64,000 nt of DNA from NCBI GenBank assembly GCA_001689495.1, contig LUJS01000004.1, positions 1 to 64,000 of the forward strand, in the 5' to 3' direction. This DNA comes from Bacteroidales bacterium M8. GTDB lineage: Bacteria; Bacteroidota; Bacteroidia; Bacteroidales; Muribaculaceae. The first letter of the stretch is position 1. Each line of letters starts with the position of its first letter. Shown one piece after another: positions 24,857 through 32,374 of the stretch. A program made the translations under genes and the position numbers. The notes under the pieces were generated by a model. It was not told where the DNA came from. It searched no databases and was given only the letters and a program-made list of their open reading frames with translations.

Positions 24857-25762
24857 TCACTCCAGCCAGTCGTGCGCCCTTGCCCTCACGGCATTGGACT
24901 CGCGCAGCATCTTGATGAAGGCTATGGCCGACCGCTTGCGATAGCTGTTCTTGAGCATGTGCACGCACCCGTCCATCTCTGACAGGGGCACATCGAGGGG
25001 TATCGCCTTGACATCCCGCTCGTTATAGACCGTGGCCTCGGCCAGCACGGTGGCCAGACCGCTGTTGCGTATCAGTTGCAGCAATATGTTGACCTCGTTG
25101 AGCTCTATGCGTATCCTCAGCTGCCCGGCGGTGCGGTCAAGACACCAGTCGAGGGCGTTGCGTGCCTGCAGCCCCTTGGTAGGCAGCGCGAGGTCATATC
25201 TGGACAGGTCGGCCAGACTCACCCGCTCGCGACCGGCCAGACTATGCGACGGATTGACTATCACGGCCAGATGATTGTCGAACAGCACGTGCGACTCTAT
25301 CTCGTCGATGCGCGTCGTGGGCCTGAACGCCAGCACGAAGTCGACCTCGCGGGCCTTGAGCATCTCCATCAGCTCTGCCATGGGCTTGTAGTAGATGTTG
25401 AGCCTGACGCGGGGATGTATCTTCATGAACTCCAGCAGGGTCTCGGTCAGTATGGGGCTGAACGAGTATGTCACGCCGATGTCGAGGGTGCCCGTGAGCA
25501 GCCGACCGAGGTCGTTGAGGCGCGTGACGCACTCGTCGGCGTCGCGCAGGGTCTGCCGCGCCGGGTCCAGCAGCTCGCGCCCGGCCTCGGTGAGGGTCAG
25601 CGCGTGGGTGCTGCGCTCGAACAGTTGCGAGTCCAGCTCCTCCTCGAGCTGACGCACCTGCTGCGACAGCGTGCTCTGGGCTATGTTCAGGGCTTTGGCG
25701 GCCTCCGAGAAACTCAGCGTCTCGGCGGCCTTGACGAAATATCTTAACTGGCGTAGTTCCAT
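24857..25762 (-). CDS. LysR-family transcriptional regulator
   Basis: 301 aa. Winged helix-turn-helix at residues 1-60 (MELRQLRYFVKAAETLSFSE, then LNIAQSTLSQQVRQLEEEL). The remainder is a LysR substrate-binding domain of OxyR/CynR-like length (LLTGTLDIGVTYSFSP, VDFVLAFRPT). No conserved redox cysteine pair as in OxyR is evident, so the effector is unknown. It has its own -7 box at 25791-25798 and lies just downstream of the ThrE exporter genes on the same strand; regulation of that exporter is possible but only inferred. Confidence 0.92.
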   Translation of the reverse strand: MELRQLRYFVKAAETLSFSEAAKALNIAQSTLSQQVRQLEEELDSQLFERSTHALTLTEAGRELLDPARQTLRDADECVTRLNDLGRLLTGTLDIGVTYSFSPILTETLLEFMKIHPRVRLNIYYKPMAELMEMLKAREVDFVLAFRPTTRIDEIESHVLFDNHLAVIVNPSHSLAGRERVSLADLSRYDLALPTKGLQARNALDWCLDRTAGQLRIRIELNEVNILLQLIRNSGLATVLAEATVYNERDVKAIPLDVPLSEMDGCVHMLKNSYRKRSAIAFIKMLRESNAVRARAHDWLE

Positions 25763-25790
25763 AAAACGGGTCTGTGTTGGTATCCGACTG

Positions 25791-25798
25791 CAAATATA
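25791..25798 (-). promoter_or_regulatory. -7 box of LysR gene
   Basis: TATATTTG on the minus strand, 28 nt before the start codon; no clear TTG box at the expected distance. Confidence 0.45.
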
Positions 25799-25813
25799 AG
25801 CCTTTTGCGGCGA

Positions 25814-26299
25814 TTATCTCGTAGCCTGAAACGAAATCCTGCGCAAGACGAACACGGGTATGTTGGCACCTATCACCATGGCCAGCACTATGAAAATGCA
25901 GGTCAGGCCGTTATAGCCCAGCAGGTATGAGTAGTGCTCGTAGTCTTGCGCCCCGCCGGCCCCGAGGCATCCAACCAGTGCGGCTATGGCGCGATAGGCA
26001 TACATGCCGGGTATCATGGGGAGCAGCGCCGGGAAGAAACAGGCCTCGGCGGGGGCCTTGGCCAGTGGCGCCATCAGCACGGCCACCACGCCCACGGCCA
26101 GCGCGGCGATGGCGCTGGCGGGGATTATGCCCATCCCGGCAGTAGTCATCAGTATCATGCGCAGCGAGTGGCCCACGGCCGCGGCGAGCGCGCAGACGAA
26201 ATACATCCTCGACGGCGTGTGGCTGATGCTCGAAAAACCGATGGCTGCCATCGCCGCAAACATTCCGTCCTCAAGTATTTTCAACAATAACGTATCCAT
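25814..26299 (-). CDS. Threonine/serine exporter, small subunit (ThrE_2)
   Basis: 161 aa with about five membrane segments (FAAMAAIGFSSISH, IPASAIAALAVGVVAVLMAP, LTCIFIVLAMVIGANIPVFV). It is the second half of the ThrE-type exporter (DUF3815/ThrE_2); the pair with the DUF1212 gene 5 nt upstream reconstitutes the ten-TM exporter that is a single chain in Corynebacterium. Predicted inner-membrane efflux of threonine and serine; some relatives export other acids such as succinate. Confidence 0.85.
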   Translation of the reverse strand: MDTLLLKILEDGMFAAMAAIGFSSISHTPSRMYFVCALAAAVGHSLRMILMTTAGMGIIPASAIAALAVGVVAVLMAPLAKAPAEACFFPALLPMIPGMYAYRAIAALVGCLGAGGAQDYEHYSYLLGYNGLTCIFIVLAMVIGANIPVFVLRRISFQATR

Positions 26300-26304
26300 G
26301 ATTC

Positions 26305-27096
26305 TCAGAAAAATTCAAGTCCGAACAGCGCCAAGGCCAGACAGAGTCCGATGGAGAGGCAGGCCGTGAGCACGCAGGCGTCGACAAAACGGCTGAACGC
26401 ACACAGATAGTGACGGTCCATCAGGTCGCTGGCGGCATTTATGTAAGGCACGCCGGGTATCAGGTACAACACACTGGTGGCCATGGCGATCTCGGGGGTC
26501 GTGCCCCACCCGAAGAGCATGGCGCCGGCGCAGACCGAGGCCGACACGAACGCGCAGCACATGAATGTCAGGCGCACGTCCCTGCCCGCGCCGAGCATCC
26601 ACTCCTTGAGCAGCAATCCTATCAACGTGCCCGCGAACACCACGAACATGGCCACGGCATCGCCGCCGAACAGACGGCAGAACGAGGCGTTGGCCAGCGA
26701 GGCGAGCAGCAATATCCATCGGCGGTCGCCGACGGGGGCCGAGACAATCTGCCCGAACATGCGCCGGGCGGCCTCGAGGCCGAGACCGTCGTCGGCGATG
26801 TGCCAGCTGAGTCGGCTCAGCGCCGTGTTGAGGCTGAAGTTGATGCCGCACTTGCGTATGGGGCTCACGAATATCTTCTGCCCCGTCCCGCCGGGCTCCC
26901 TGACCGAGAGCTGTATGTGGCGGGGCATCACCGTCACGTCGGTCTCGACGCCGAGGGCCTCCGACATACGCCCCACGTTCTTCTCGATCCTGATGCAGGT
27001 GGCGCCGCATCCGCACAGCCACGAGGTGTAGTCGGCCAGAAAGGCGCCGGTCTCGTCGAGGCTCACGTCAGCAGTCGTCATCGTCTTCGTCGTCAT
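26305..27096 (-). CDS. Threonine/serine exporter, large subunit (ThrE, DUF1212)
   Basis: 263 aa. A soluble N-terminal domain (about 1-115, with LADYTSWLCGCGATCIRIEK) is followed by about five TM segments (ILLLASLANASFCRLFGGDA, IAMATSVLYLIPGVPYINA). The LIPGVPYINA motif and helix pattern match DUF1212/ThrE. It works with the ThrE_2 subunit encoded immediately downstream. The start at 27096 overlaps the small gene at 27068; the internal ATG at 27081 would reduce that overlap to 14 nt. Confidence 0.87.
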   Translation of the reverse strand: MTTKTMTTADVSLDETGAFLADYTSWLCGCGATCIRIEKNVGRMSEALGVETDVTVMPRHIQLSVREPGGTGQKIFVSPIRKCGINFSLNTALSRLSWHIADDGLGLEAARRMFGQIVSAPVGDRRWILLLASLANASFCRLFGGDAVAMFVVFAGTLIGLLLKEWMLGAGRDVRLTFMCCAFVSASVCAGAMLFGWGTTPEIAMATSVLYLIPGVPYINAASDLMDRHYLCAFSRFVDACVLTACLSIGLCLALALFGLEFF

Positions 27097-27271
27097 GGCC
27101 TGCGGGCACGTCGCCCGGAATGAAAAACATGTCTCGCTCCCTGCCCAGCTCTACGAGATGGTGCCTGACGTGATGATGACGCGGATGCCGCATCGTCAGC
27201 GCGAAACGCAGCGAGACCACCATGAGCACTATGCCCACGACCACATACCAGAGTAACATTGGATTTTCCAT
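27068..27271 (-). CDS. Small single-pass membrane protein, acidic tail
   Basis: 67 aa, not a family I know. One N-terminal TM helix (LLWYVVVGIVLMVVSLRFAL, residues 6-25), a basic histidine-rich stretch (RHPRHHHVRHHL), and a strongly acidic end (HDDEDDDDC). Overlapping coding with the exporter gene and shared strand suggest co-transcription and perhaps an accessory role. It could bind metal through the His and Asp clusters. The ATG abuts the T-run of the upstream terminator (27271-27319). Confidence 0.6.
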   Translation of the reverse strand: MENPMLLWYVVVGIVLMVVSLRFALTMRHPRHHHVRHHLVELGRERDMFFIPGDVPAGHDDEDDDDC

Positions 27272-27319
27272 AATAAAAGCGGTTGTTTGTAATTCTTGTG
27301 CAAAATTACAAACAACCGC
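27271..27319 (-). terminator. Terminator of GH95 gene with embedded -7 box
   Basis: A perfect 16-bp stem (27279-27294 with 27304-27319; GCGGTTGTTTGTAATT) with a 9-nt loop, followed in the minus direction by TTTTATTA. A TAATTTTG box (27301-27308) lies in the loop and 3' arm and could start the next transcript. A second small palindrome CCGATAGC/GCTATCGG is at 27352-27368. Confidence 0.8.
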
Positions 27320-27376
27320 CCCTATGGGTTCGCCGCCGTTCGAGGATTTTTCCGATAGCGGCTATCGGTAAAACCG

Positions 27377-29665
27377 TCAGTACACCCTGTGCTCGGTCAG
27401 CTTGCCGTCGCGCCAAGTCATGTCGACCCTCTTGCCGCCGCGGGCACGCAGGCCCCTGACGCTGCCGTCGCGCCACTCGGCGGGGAGTGCGGGGAGCATT
27501 ATCAGCTCACCCTCGGGCGTAGACTGCAGCAGCATCTCGGCCACGCCTGCCGTGCCGCCAAAGTTGCCGTCTATCTGGAACGGGGCGTGGGCGTCGAGCA
27601 GATTGGGATAGGTGCCCCCGCCTCCGCGGCGGTCGGGGCCCTTGTATCTGTCGGGCGACACATATCTCAGCAGACGGCGATACATCTTGTATGCCTTGTC
27701 GCTGTCGCCCAGTCGGGCCAGCAGGTTCACCCTCCAGCCGGTGCTCCAGCCGGTGGTCTCGTCGCCCTTTATCTCGAGGGTGCGGGCGGCGGCACGGGCC
27801 AGTTCGGGGGTCTCGCGCACGGACAGATGATGCCCCGGATAGAGCCCGAAGAGATGCGACTGGTGGCGGTGGGTGGGGTCTTTGTCGGCCCAGTCGTGAT
27901 ACCACTCCATCAGATTGCCGTTCCTGCCCACGCCATAGGGGCGCAGACGGGGCAGCGTCGAGTCTATGCGGGCCACGAAGGCATCGTCACGGCCCAATTC
28001 GAGGGCGGCCTCGCGGGCACCGGTCAGGGCCTCGCGTATCATGGCCAGATCGGCGGCACCGCCATAGAGGGTGGCGCCAAAATAGCCGTCGGGCATCAGA
28101 TATTTGTTCTCGGGCGATGTCGAGGGGGCGGTTACCAGCTCGCCGTCTTTGTCGACGAGCACCCCGAGGGCAAACTCGGCTGCTCCCTTGAGCACGGGAT
28201 AATACCGTTCGAGAAAGTCTCTGTCACGGCTGAACAGCCAGTGCTCCCTTATATGCGTGGCCAGCCACGCGCCACCCATGTTCCAGCAGGCCCAAACGGG
28301 ATCCCCTCCCCCCTGCCCCACCGGGCATGTCATGGCCCAGATGTCTGAGTTGTGGCCGCAGCACCACCCCTCGGTCACGCCATAATAGGCGTGGGCAGTC
28401 TCGGCGCCGGTCTTGGACAGATTCTCTATCCACGGCATCATCACCGCGGCATGGAGGTCGCCGAGACCTGTCACCTCAGAGGGCCAGTAGTTCTCCTCGA
28501 CGTTGATGTTTACGGTATAGTTCGAGCTCCACGGCGGCAGCAGATACTCGTTCCAGAGCCCCTGCAGGTTGGCGGGAACGCCGGGCGTGCGCGACGAGGA
28601 TATGAGCAAATAGCGACCGAAATTGAAGTAAAGCTCCTCGAGGTCGGGATTGTGTTCGGACAAGTCGGTATATCGCTTCAGCTGCACGTCGGTGGGCAGC
28701 GACGCCACCGAGTCGGGCGTGGTGCCCAGATCGAGCTCGACGCGACCATAGAGCTCGCCATAGTCGGCACGCTGGTCGGCCTTGACGCGGTCATGTCCCT
28801 TGGCCGTGGCGCGATCCATAATCCTCCGGGCCTCGGCGGCGCAGATCTCGGTCGACACAGGGTCCAAGTCGAACGCGCGGAATCCGGTCGTATTGGTCAC
28901 CCACAGCGTCAGCTCGCGACACCTCTCGGCGCGCAGCCCGCCGTCGGGGGTGGCCTTGACCACGCCGTCGCCCTCGGCCCTCAGCAGGGTGTTGAAGGGC
29001 ATGCCCCTGCCGGGGGCATAGTGCAGTTTCTCGTCGACTTTAGTATAGCTTGGCATCGAGTTGTATGCCGCCCTGCCCGTCTGCCTTATCTCTGTTCCCT
29101 CGGAGACAGTCTCGTGCGGAATCTTGGAGTCGAGCGTCACGGTGGCCGAGAACGGCACGTCGTCAGTTATCCTTATCACAATCACCGAGTCGGGCGACGA
29201 GGCGAAATACTCGGTCCGCCTCCCTCCGGCCACCGTCACGGCCTCGGCGGTCGTCAGGTCGAGCGCACGGCTGTACCCGCCCTCGGGCGCGGTGTCATAG
29301 TCTATCACCAGAGTGCCCAGCGGCTGATAGTTCTCGCTATAATGCCCCTGCACCCTGTATTGCAGCGAATCCGCACGCCGATAGTTCTCGGCAAAAAGGG
29401 CCTCGCGTATCTCGGGGATGGCCTTGTGGGCGTCGGGATTGGTCACCGTCCTGTCGGGCTCGCCCGTCCAGAGCGTGATGTCGTTGAGCGGAATCGTGTC
29501 CGACTTGGCGCCGCCATAGATGATGGCGCCCAGACGGCCGTTGCCTATCACGATGGTCTCTTCAAAAAACTCGGCCGGTCTGTCAAACCAAAGCCTCGAC
29601 GACGGCTCGGCCGCCACACCGCCCGCCACGGCCACAGCCACCAGACATGATATATACTTCTTCAT
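27377..29665 (-). CDS. GH95 alpha-L-fucosidase
   Basis: 762 aa. Short signal peptide (MKKYISCLVAVAVAGGVAA), then the GH95 plan: N-terminal beta domain (IGNGRLGAIIYGG, NDITLWTGEPD), linker, (alpha/alpha)6 barrel and C-terminal beta domain. Active-site signatures are present: NLQGLWNE with SNYTVNINVEENYWP (the asparagines that replace a base in this inverting family), APSTSPENKY with the acid Glu, and DAHAPFQIDGNFGGTAG. It removes terminal fucose, typically alpha-1,2 on host or plant glycans, or related alpha-galactose. Periplasmic or surface. No SusCD neighbours. Confidence 0.95.
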   Translation of the reverse strand: MKKYISCLVAVAVAGGVAAEPSSRLWFDRPAEFFEETIVIGNGRLGAIIYGGAKSDTIPLNDITLWTGEPDRTVTNPDAHKAIPEIREALFAENYRRADSLQYRVQGHYSENYQPLGTLVIDYDTAPEGGYSRALDLTTAEAVTVAGGRRTEYFASSPDSVIVIRITDDVPFSATVTLDSKIPHETVSEGTEIRQTGRAAYNSMPSYTKVDEKLHYAPGRGMPFNTLLRAEGDGVVKATPDGGLRAERCRELTLWVTNTTGFRAFDLDPVSTEICAAEARRIMDRATAKGHDRVKADQRADYGELYGRVELDLGTTPDSVASLPTDVQLKRYTDLSEHNPDLEELYFNFGRYLLISSSRTPGVPANLQGLWNEYLLPPWSSNYTVNINVEENYWPSEVTGLGDLHAAVMMPWIENLSKTGAETAHAYYGVTEGWCCGHNSDIWAMTCPVGQGGGDPVWACWNMGGAWLATHIREHWLFSRDRDFLERYYPVLKGAAEFALGVLVDKDGELVTAPSTSPENKYLMPDGYFGATLYGGAADLAMIREALTGAREAALELGRDDAFVARIDSTLPRLRPYGVGRNGNLMEWYHDWADKDPTHRHQSHLFGLYPGHHLSVRETPELARAAARTLEIKGDETTGWSTGWRVNLLARLGDSDKAYKMYRRLLRYVSPDRYKGPDRRGGGGTYPNLLDAHAPFQIDGNFGGTAGVAEMLLQSTPEGELIMLPALPAEWRDGSVRGLRARGGKRVDMTWRDGKLTEHRVY

Positions 29666-29722
29666 GGGATGATTTTTTAAATGCGTATTCTATGTTTTTC
29701 ACTAATGCCTATCGGCTCGGTC

Positions 29723-30103
29723 TCACAGCCGGGGGTAGCGGCGGAAGCGGACGAATCTGAAGGTGCTTGTGCGGGTGCCGTTCTCGGGGTTCTCGACCAC
29801 ATGGCGCTCGGTGGTCGAGGCCACCACATCCACCCCTCGGTGCTGCAGCAGGGTGCAGAGACGGGCGGTGAATGTCATCTCGCCCATCAGATGCACGGTT
29901 ATGCCGAGGCCGTCCTCGCCCGGGGGGCATATCATGTCGGCATATCGCCCGGCCAGCGCCGACACGGTGTCGGTGTCGGCCCCGGGGTCTATCATGGGGA
30001 AGGGAATGTCAGAGACCTCGCCATATTCGAGGGCGGCGGCAAGCTGGCTCTCGCCCCACCCCGCCACGGGATGGTTGCTGAGGTTGATGAATCGTCGCGT
30101 CAT
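29723..30103 (-). CDS. Small partner of CARF-HEPN protein, possibly ring-nuclease-like
   Basis: 126 aa with no firm family assignment. The pattern suggests a compact Rossmann-like fold: a first strand FINLSNHP (5-12), a later strand-helix HLMGEMTFTARLCTLLQHRG (71-90), then VVASTTER (93-100) and a closing FRFVRFRRY (115-123). Layout and size recall small CRISPR-accessory proteins that bind or cleave cyclic oligoadenylate (Csx15/Csx16/Csx20 class), but this is by eye only. The start codon overlaps the stop of the CARF-HEPN gene by 4 nt, so the two are translationally coupled, supporting a joint function such as ligand turnover. GH95 begins 57 nt downstream. Confidence 0.6.
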   Translation of the reverse strand: MTRRFINLSNHPVAGWGESQLAAALEYGEVSDIPFPMIDPGADTDTVSALAGRYADMICPPGEDGLGITVHLMGEMTFTARLCTLLQHRGVDVVASTTERHVVENPENGTRTSTFRFVRFRRYPRL

Positions 30104-31452
30104 ACTATGACATTGAGCTTGGAAAGGGCCAGCTTGGAGTCATGCCTGATCTTCTCGACATAGTCGTTTATCGACAGTGACTCGCTCTCGGCGGCATGGT
30201 TGAGGTCATTGCGTATCTCGCGCAGATTGTTGAACGCACCTTTCAGCACGTCCCATCCGGGTAAGTTCAGCAGGTCGAGAGCCTTGTTGCGGCACTCGGC
30301 ATTGGTCTTCCAATCTTTTTTAATATAGTTCTTGCCCCTGACAAGAGCCGTGTTGACAATGTCTTTGGCGTCTTCGACATCTTCCTCCGAGAAGTACTCA
30401 TCTTCCTCCGAGATGTACTCGTCCTGTTCGAGCACCATATAGGTGAGCCTGTAGGGTATGTATTCCCTCACCAGAGTTATGGCCTGCTGTATCATGCCGT
30501 AGTCGATGAGCCAGTTTATCGCCGCCTCGATGTTACTGTAACCGCCGTCGACATCAAAACCGTATTTTTCGAGCCGGTCGGCGATTGTCTCGAGCAGGTT
30601 GAGCTGCGCCCTGTTCAGCGAAGCCTTGCGCAGCTCGGCCATGCTGTTGCCGATATGGGCCATGTAGTCGCCATCGTAGATCGACTGTAGACGTGCCGTC
30701 TGCAGGTAGAAGTCAAGGTCGCCCAGACCTCTGTTCAGCTCGTCTATGGCGTCGTCAAACTCATAGTCTCCCGTGGGCTGAATCTGCAGGCCCGCGGTGC
30801 CCAGCGTGCCGTAGTTCATGAAGTTGGAGGCGGCAAGGTTGGTCGACTGCAGGGTCACGAGGCTTGTCATGTCCACGAGGGGCACACGTCTCTCGGCTGG
30901 AGGTATGGCCTTGACCATCTCGAGCGAGCCCAGCTTCTCGAACGCTCCGTAATAGATGCCCCTGACGACGCTCTTCTTCATGTACTTGCAATAGTTGAAC
31001 AGCACGGTGGCAAACATCGGTATGGTGCGGAATGCGTGGGTCACGTCGAAATATATCTCGTCGCCCTCGCGTATCTTGTCTACGACAATCTCGAATATGC
31101 GCCACACCTCATCCTCCTCAAATCCGGGCGGGATGATGTATCCCTCCTTGCAGCCTTCGGTGGGATTGGTGGCCATCTTATAGCGCATCTTTTCGAGTCT
31201 CGAGCGGAGGCCCTCGCGCATCACCGAGGGGTCGGCCGTCGACGGACGGTCAATCCAGTTGCGGGCCTCGGAGCGATCGGTGCGGAATATCATCACCGCA
31301 TCGGTCTGTTTCCATCCCTTGCAGTGTGCGATTATGGCGGCCTCCTGCACGAATACAAGGGGCTCTTTGGATATGTCGCCCGCGGGCGTCGTGTAAATCA
31401 CGGGCTGGTACTCGTTGGTACCGAGAAATGAGATAAATACCTTGCGTGCCAT
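30100..31452 (-). CDS. TM1812/Csx1-family CARF protein with HEPN RNase motif
   Basis: 450 aa. N-terminal CARF domain of the TM1812 (Csx2/DxTHG) family: SFLGTNEYQPVIY at 8-20 is the ligand-loop strand, and FDVTHAFRTIP (135-145) is the DxTHG motif with Ala for Gly. The C-terminal helical domain carries RNDLNH (414-419), the Rx4H motif of HEPN ribonucleases, after an acidic stretch (EQDEYISEEDEYFSEEDVED in part, 342-361). Family knowledge: cyclic oligoadenylates made by Cas10 bind CARF and activate HEPN cleavage of RNA. Here no cas gene, Cas10 or CRISPR array is in the window; a distant cyclase is possible. Gene order: lipoprotein 9 nt upstream, 126-aa gene overlapping downstream. Confidence 0.88.
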   Translation of the reverse strand: MARKVFISFLGTNEYQPVIYTTPAGDISKEPLVFVQEAAIIAHCKGWKQTDAVMIFRTDRSEARNWIDRPSTADPSVMREGLRSRLEKMRYKMATNPTEGCKEGYIIPPGFEEDEVWRIFEIVVDKIREGDEIYFDVTHAFRTIPMFATVLFNYCKYMKKSVVRGIYYGAFEKLGSLEMVKAIPPAERRVPLVDMTSLVTLQSTNLAASNFMNYGTLGTAGLQIQPTGDYEFDDAIDELNRGLGDLDFYLQTARLQSIYDGDYMAHIGNSMAELRKASLNRAQLNLLETIADRLEKYGFDVDGGYSNIEAAINWLIDYGMIQQAITLVREYIPYRLTYMVLEQDEYISEEDEYFSEEDVEDAKDIVNTALVRGKNYIKKDWKTNAECRNKALDLLNLPGWDVLKGAFNNLREIRNDLNHAAESESLSINDYVEKIRHDSKLALSKLNVIV

Positions 31453-31461
31453 AATGCTTTT

Positions 31462-32370
31462 TTAGTCTTGGGTCGATTTAAGGTTGATTTCATAGAGCCT
31501 GTCAAGAAAATCCAGCTCGGGGGAATCCTTGGCATGTCTGCTGATAAAAGATAGATTGCCATCCGACACATCTCTAAGATGCCCTTCGAGTAATATTTTC
31601 GCAAAAGGCACTTCTCTTATAAACAAACCATAATTATATGTATAGGCAGATACGACACCATTCATTTCACTCAAAAACAACACGTTGTTCTTTTTAGGAG
31701 AGAAACCGAAAACAGAAATTTCGCACAGGCCGCTTGCCTTTGTCTTGCTGTCCTTTACAAATCTTTCCAGCAGAAACCACGCCTCCCTATCGCCGTATAT
31801 TGCTTCTCTTATCACTTTTTTAAGTACTGTCTGCGGGACCGTATAACTCCTTGTAAAGGATCGTTTTCCATCCTCGGTCGTATTAGCGACAGTCTCGATC
31901 CGGCTCTTACACTCGAATCTTGTCCCCTTGAGCATATTTATCACATAATCATTGAAATCTTCCTCAGCACTGTTTTTACCTCCATAAAAACAAATAGGTG
32001 CATCCTGATCATAAAGAGCCTCAAGATCCCAGAAGACACCGTCAAAATTGTCAAGTTTCTTCCGAGTGTTATCCACGGCAAGCTGCATTTCGTCGTCATC
32101 GGATGACACCGTAAGCTCTCTCTTGTGACTTTCTATATAGACTGTCTCTCCCTCATCCTCATCAAATTTCCATGAAATCTTGTCACCGGCACGGCTATTC
32201 TTATCTCCGGGACGACCGAGATACTCAAATTCTTCTTCTGCGACCTCGACATCAATCTTTGTGGAGTCTGTGGTTTCAACAGTTTCCGACTTGTCGGCCA
32301 CACCACTACATCCGCACAGACACAACGTGCAGATTATCGCGGCAATACAAAGTGAACGAATCTTTTTCAT
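31462..32370 (-). CDS. Hypothetical lipoprotein in CARF cluster
   Basis: 302 aa, unrecognised. Lipoprotein signal with Cys21 (LCLCGC), then a Ser/Thr/Glu-rich linker (VETTDSTKIDVEVAEEEFEY) and a mixed alpha/beta domain (AVDNTRKKLDNFDGVFWDLE, REAIYGDREAWFLLERFV). It begins 4 nt after the 1208-aa membrane protein and ends 9 nt before the CARF-HEPN gene, so the three are almost certainly one transcript. Base composition is clearly more AT-rich than most of the window, matching the 3' half of the gene before it. An envelope-side sensor is conceivable but not shown. Confidence 0.75.
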   Translation of the reverse strand: MKKIRSLCIAAIICTLCLCGCSGVADKSETVETTDSTKIDVEVAEEEFEYLGRPGDKNSRAGDKISWKFDEDEGETVYIESHKRELTVSSDDDEMQLAVDNTRKKLDNFDGVFWDLEALYDQDAPICFYGGKNSAEEDFNDYVINMLKGTRFECKSRIETVANTTEDGKRSFTRSYTVPQTVLKKVIREAIYGDREAWFLLERFVKDSKTKASGLCEISVFGFSPKKNNVLFLSEMNGVVSAYTYNYGLFIREVPFAKILLEGHLRDVSDGNLSFISRHAKDSPELDFLDRLYEINLKSTQD

Positions 32371-32374
32371 GGCT

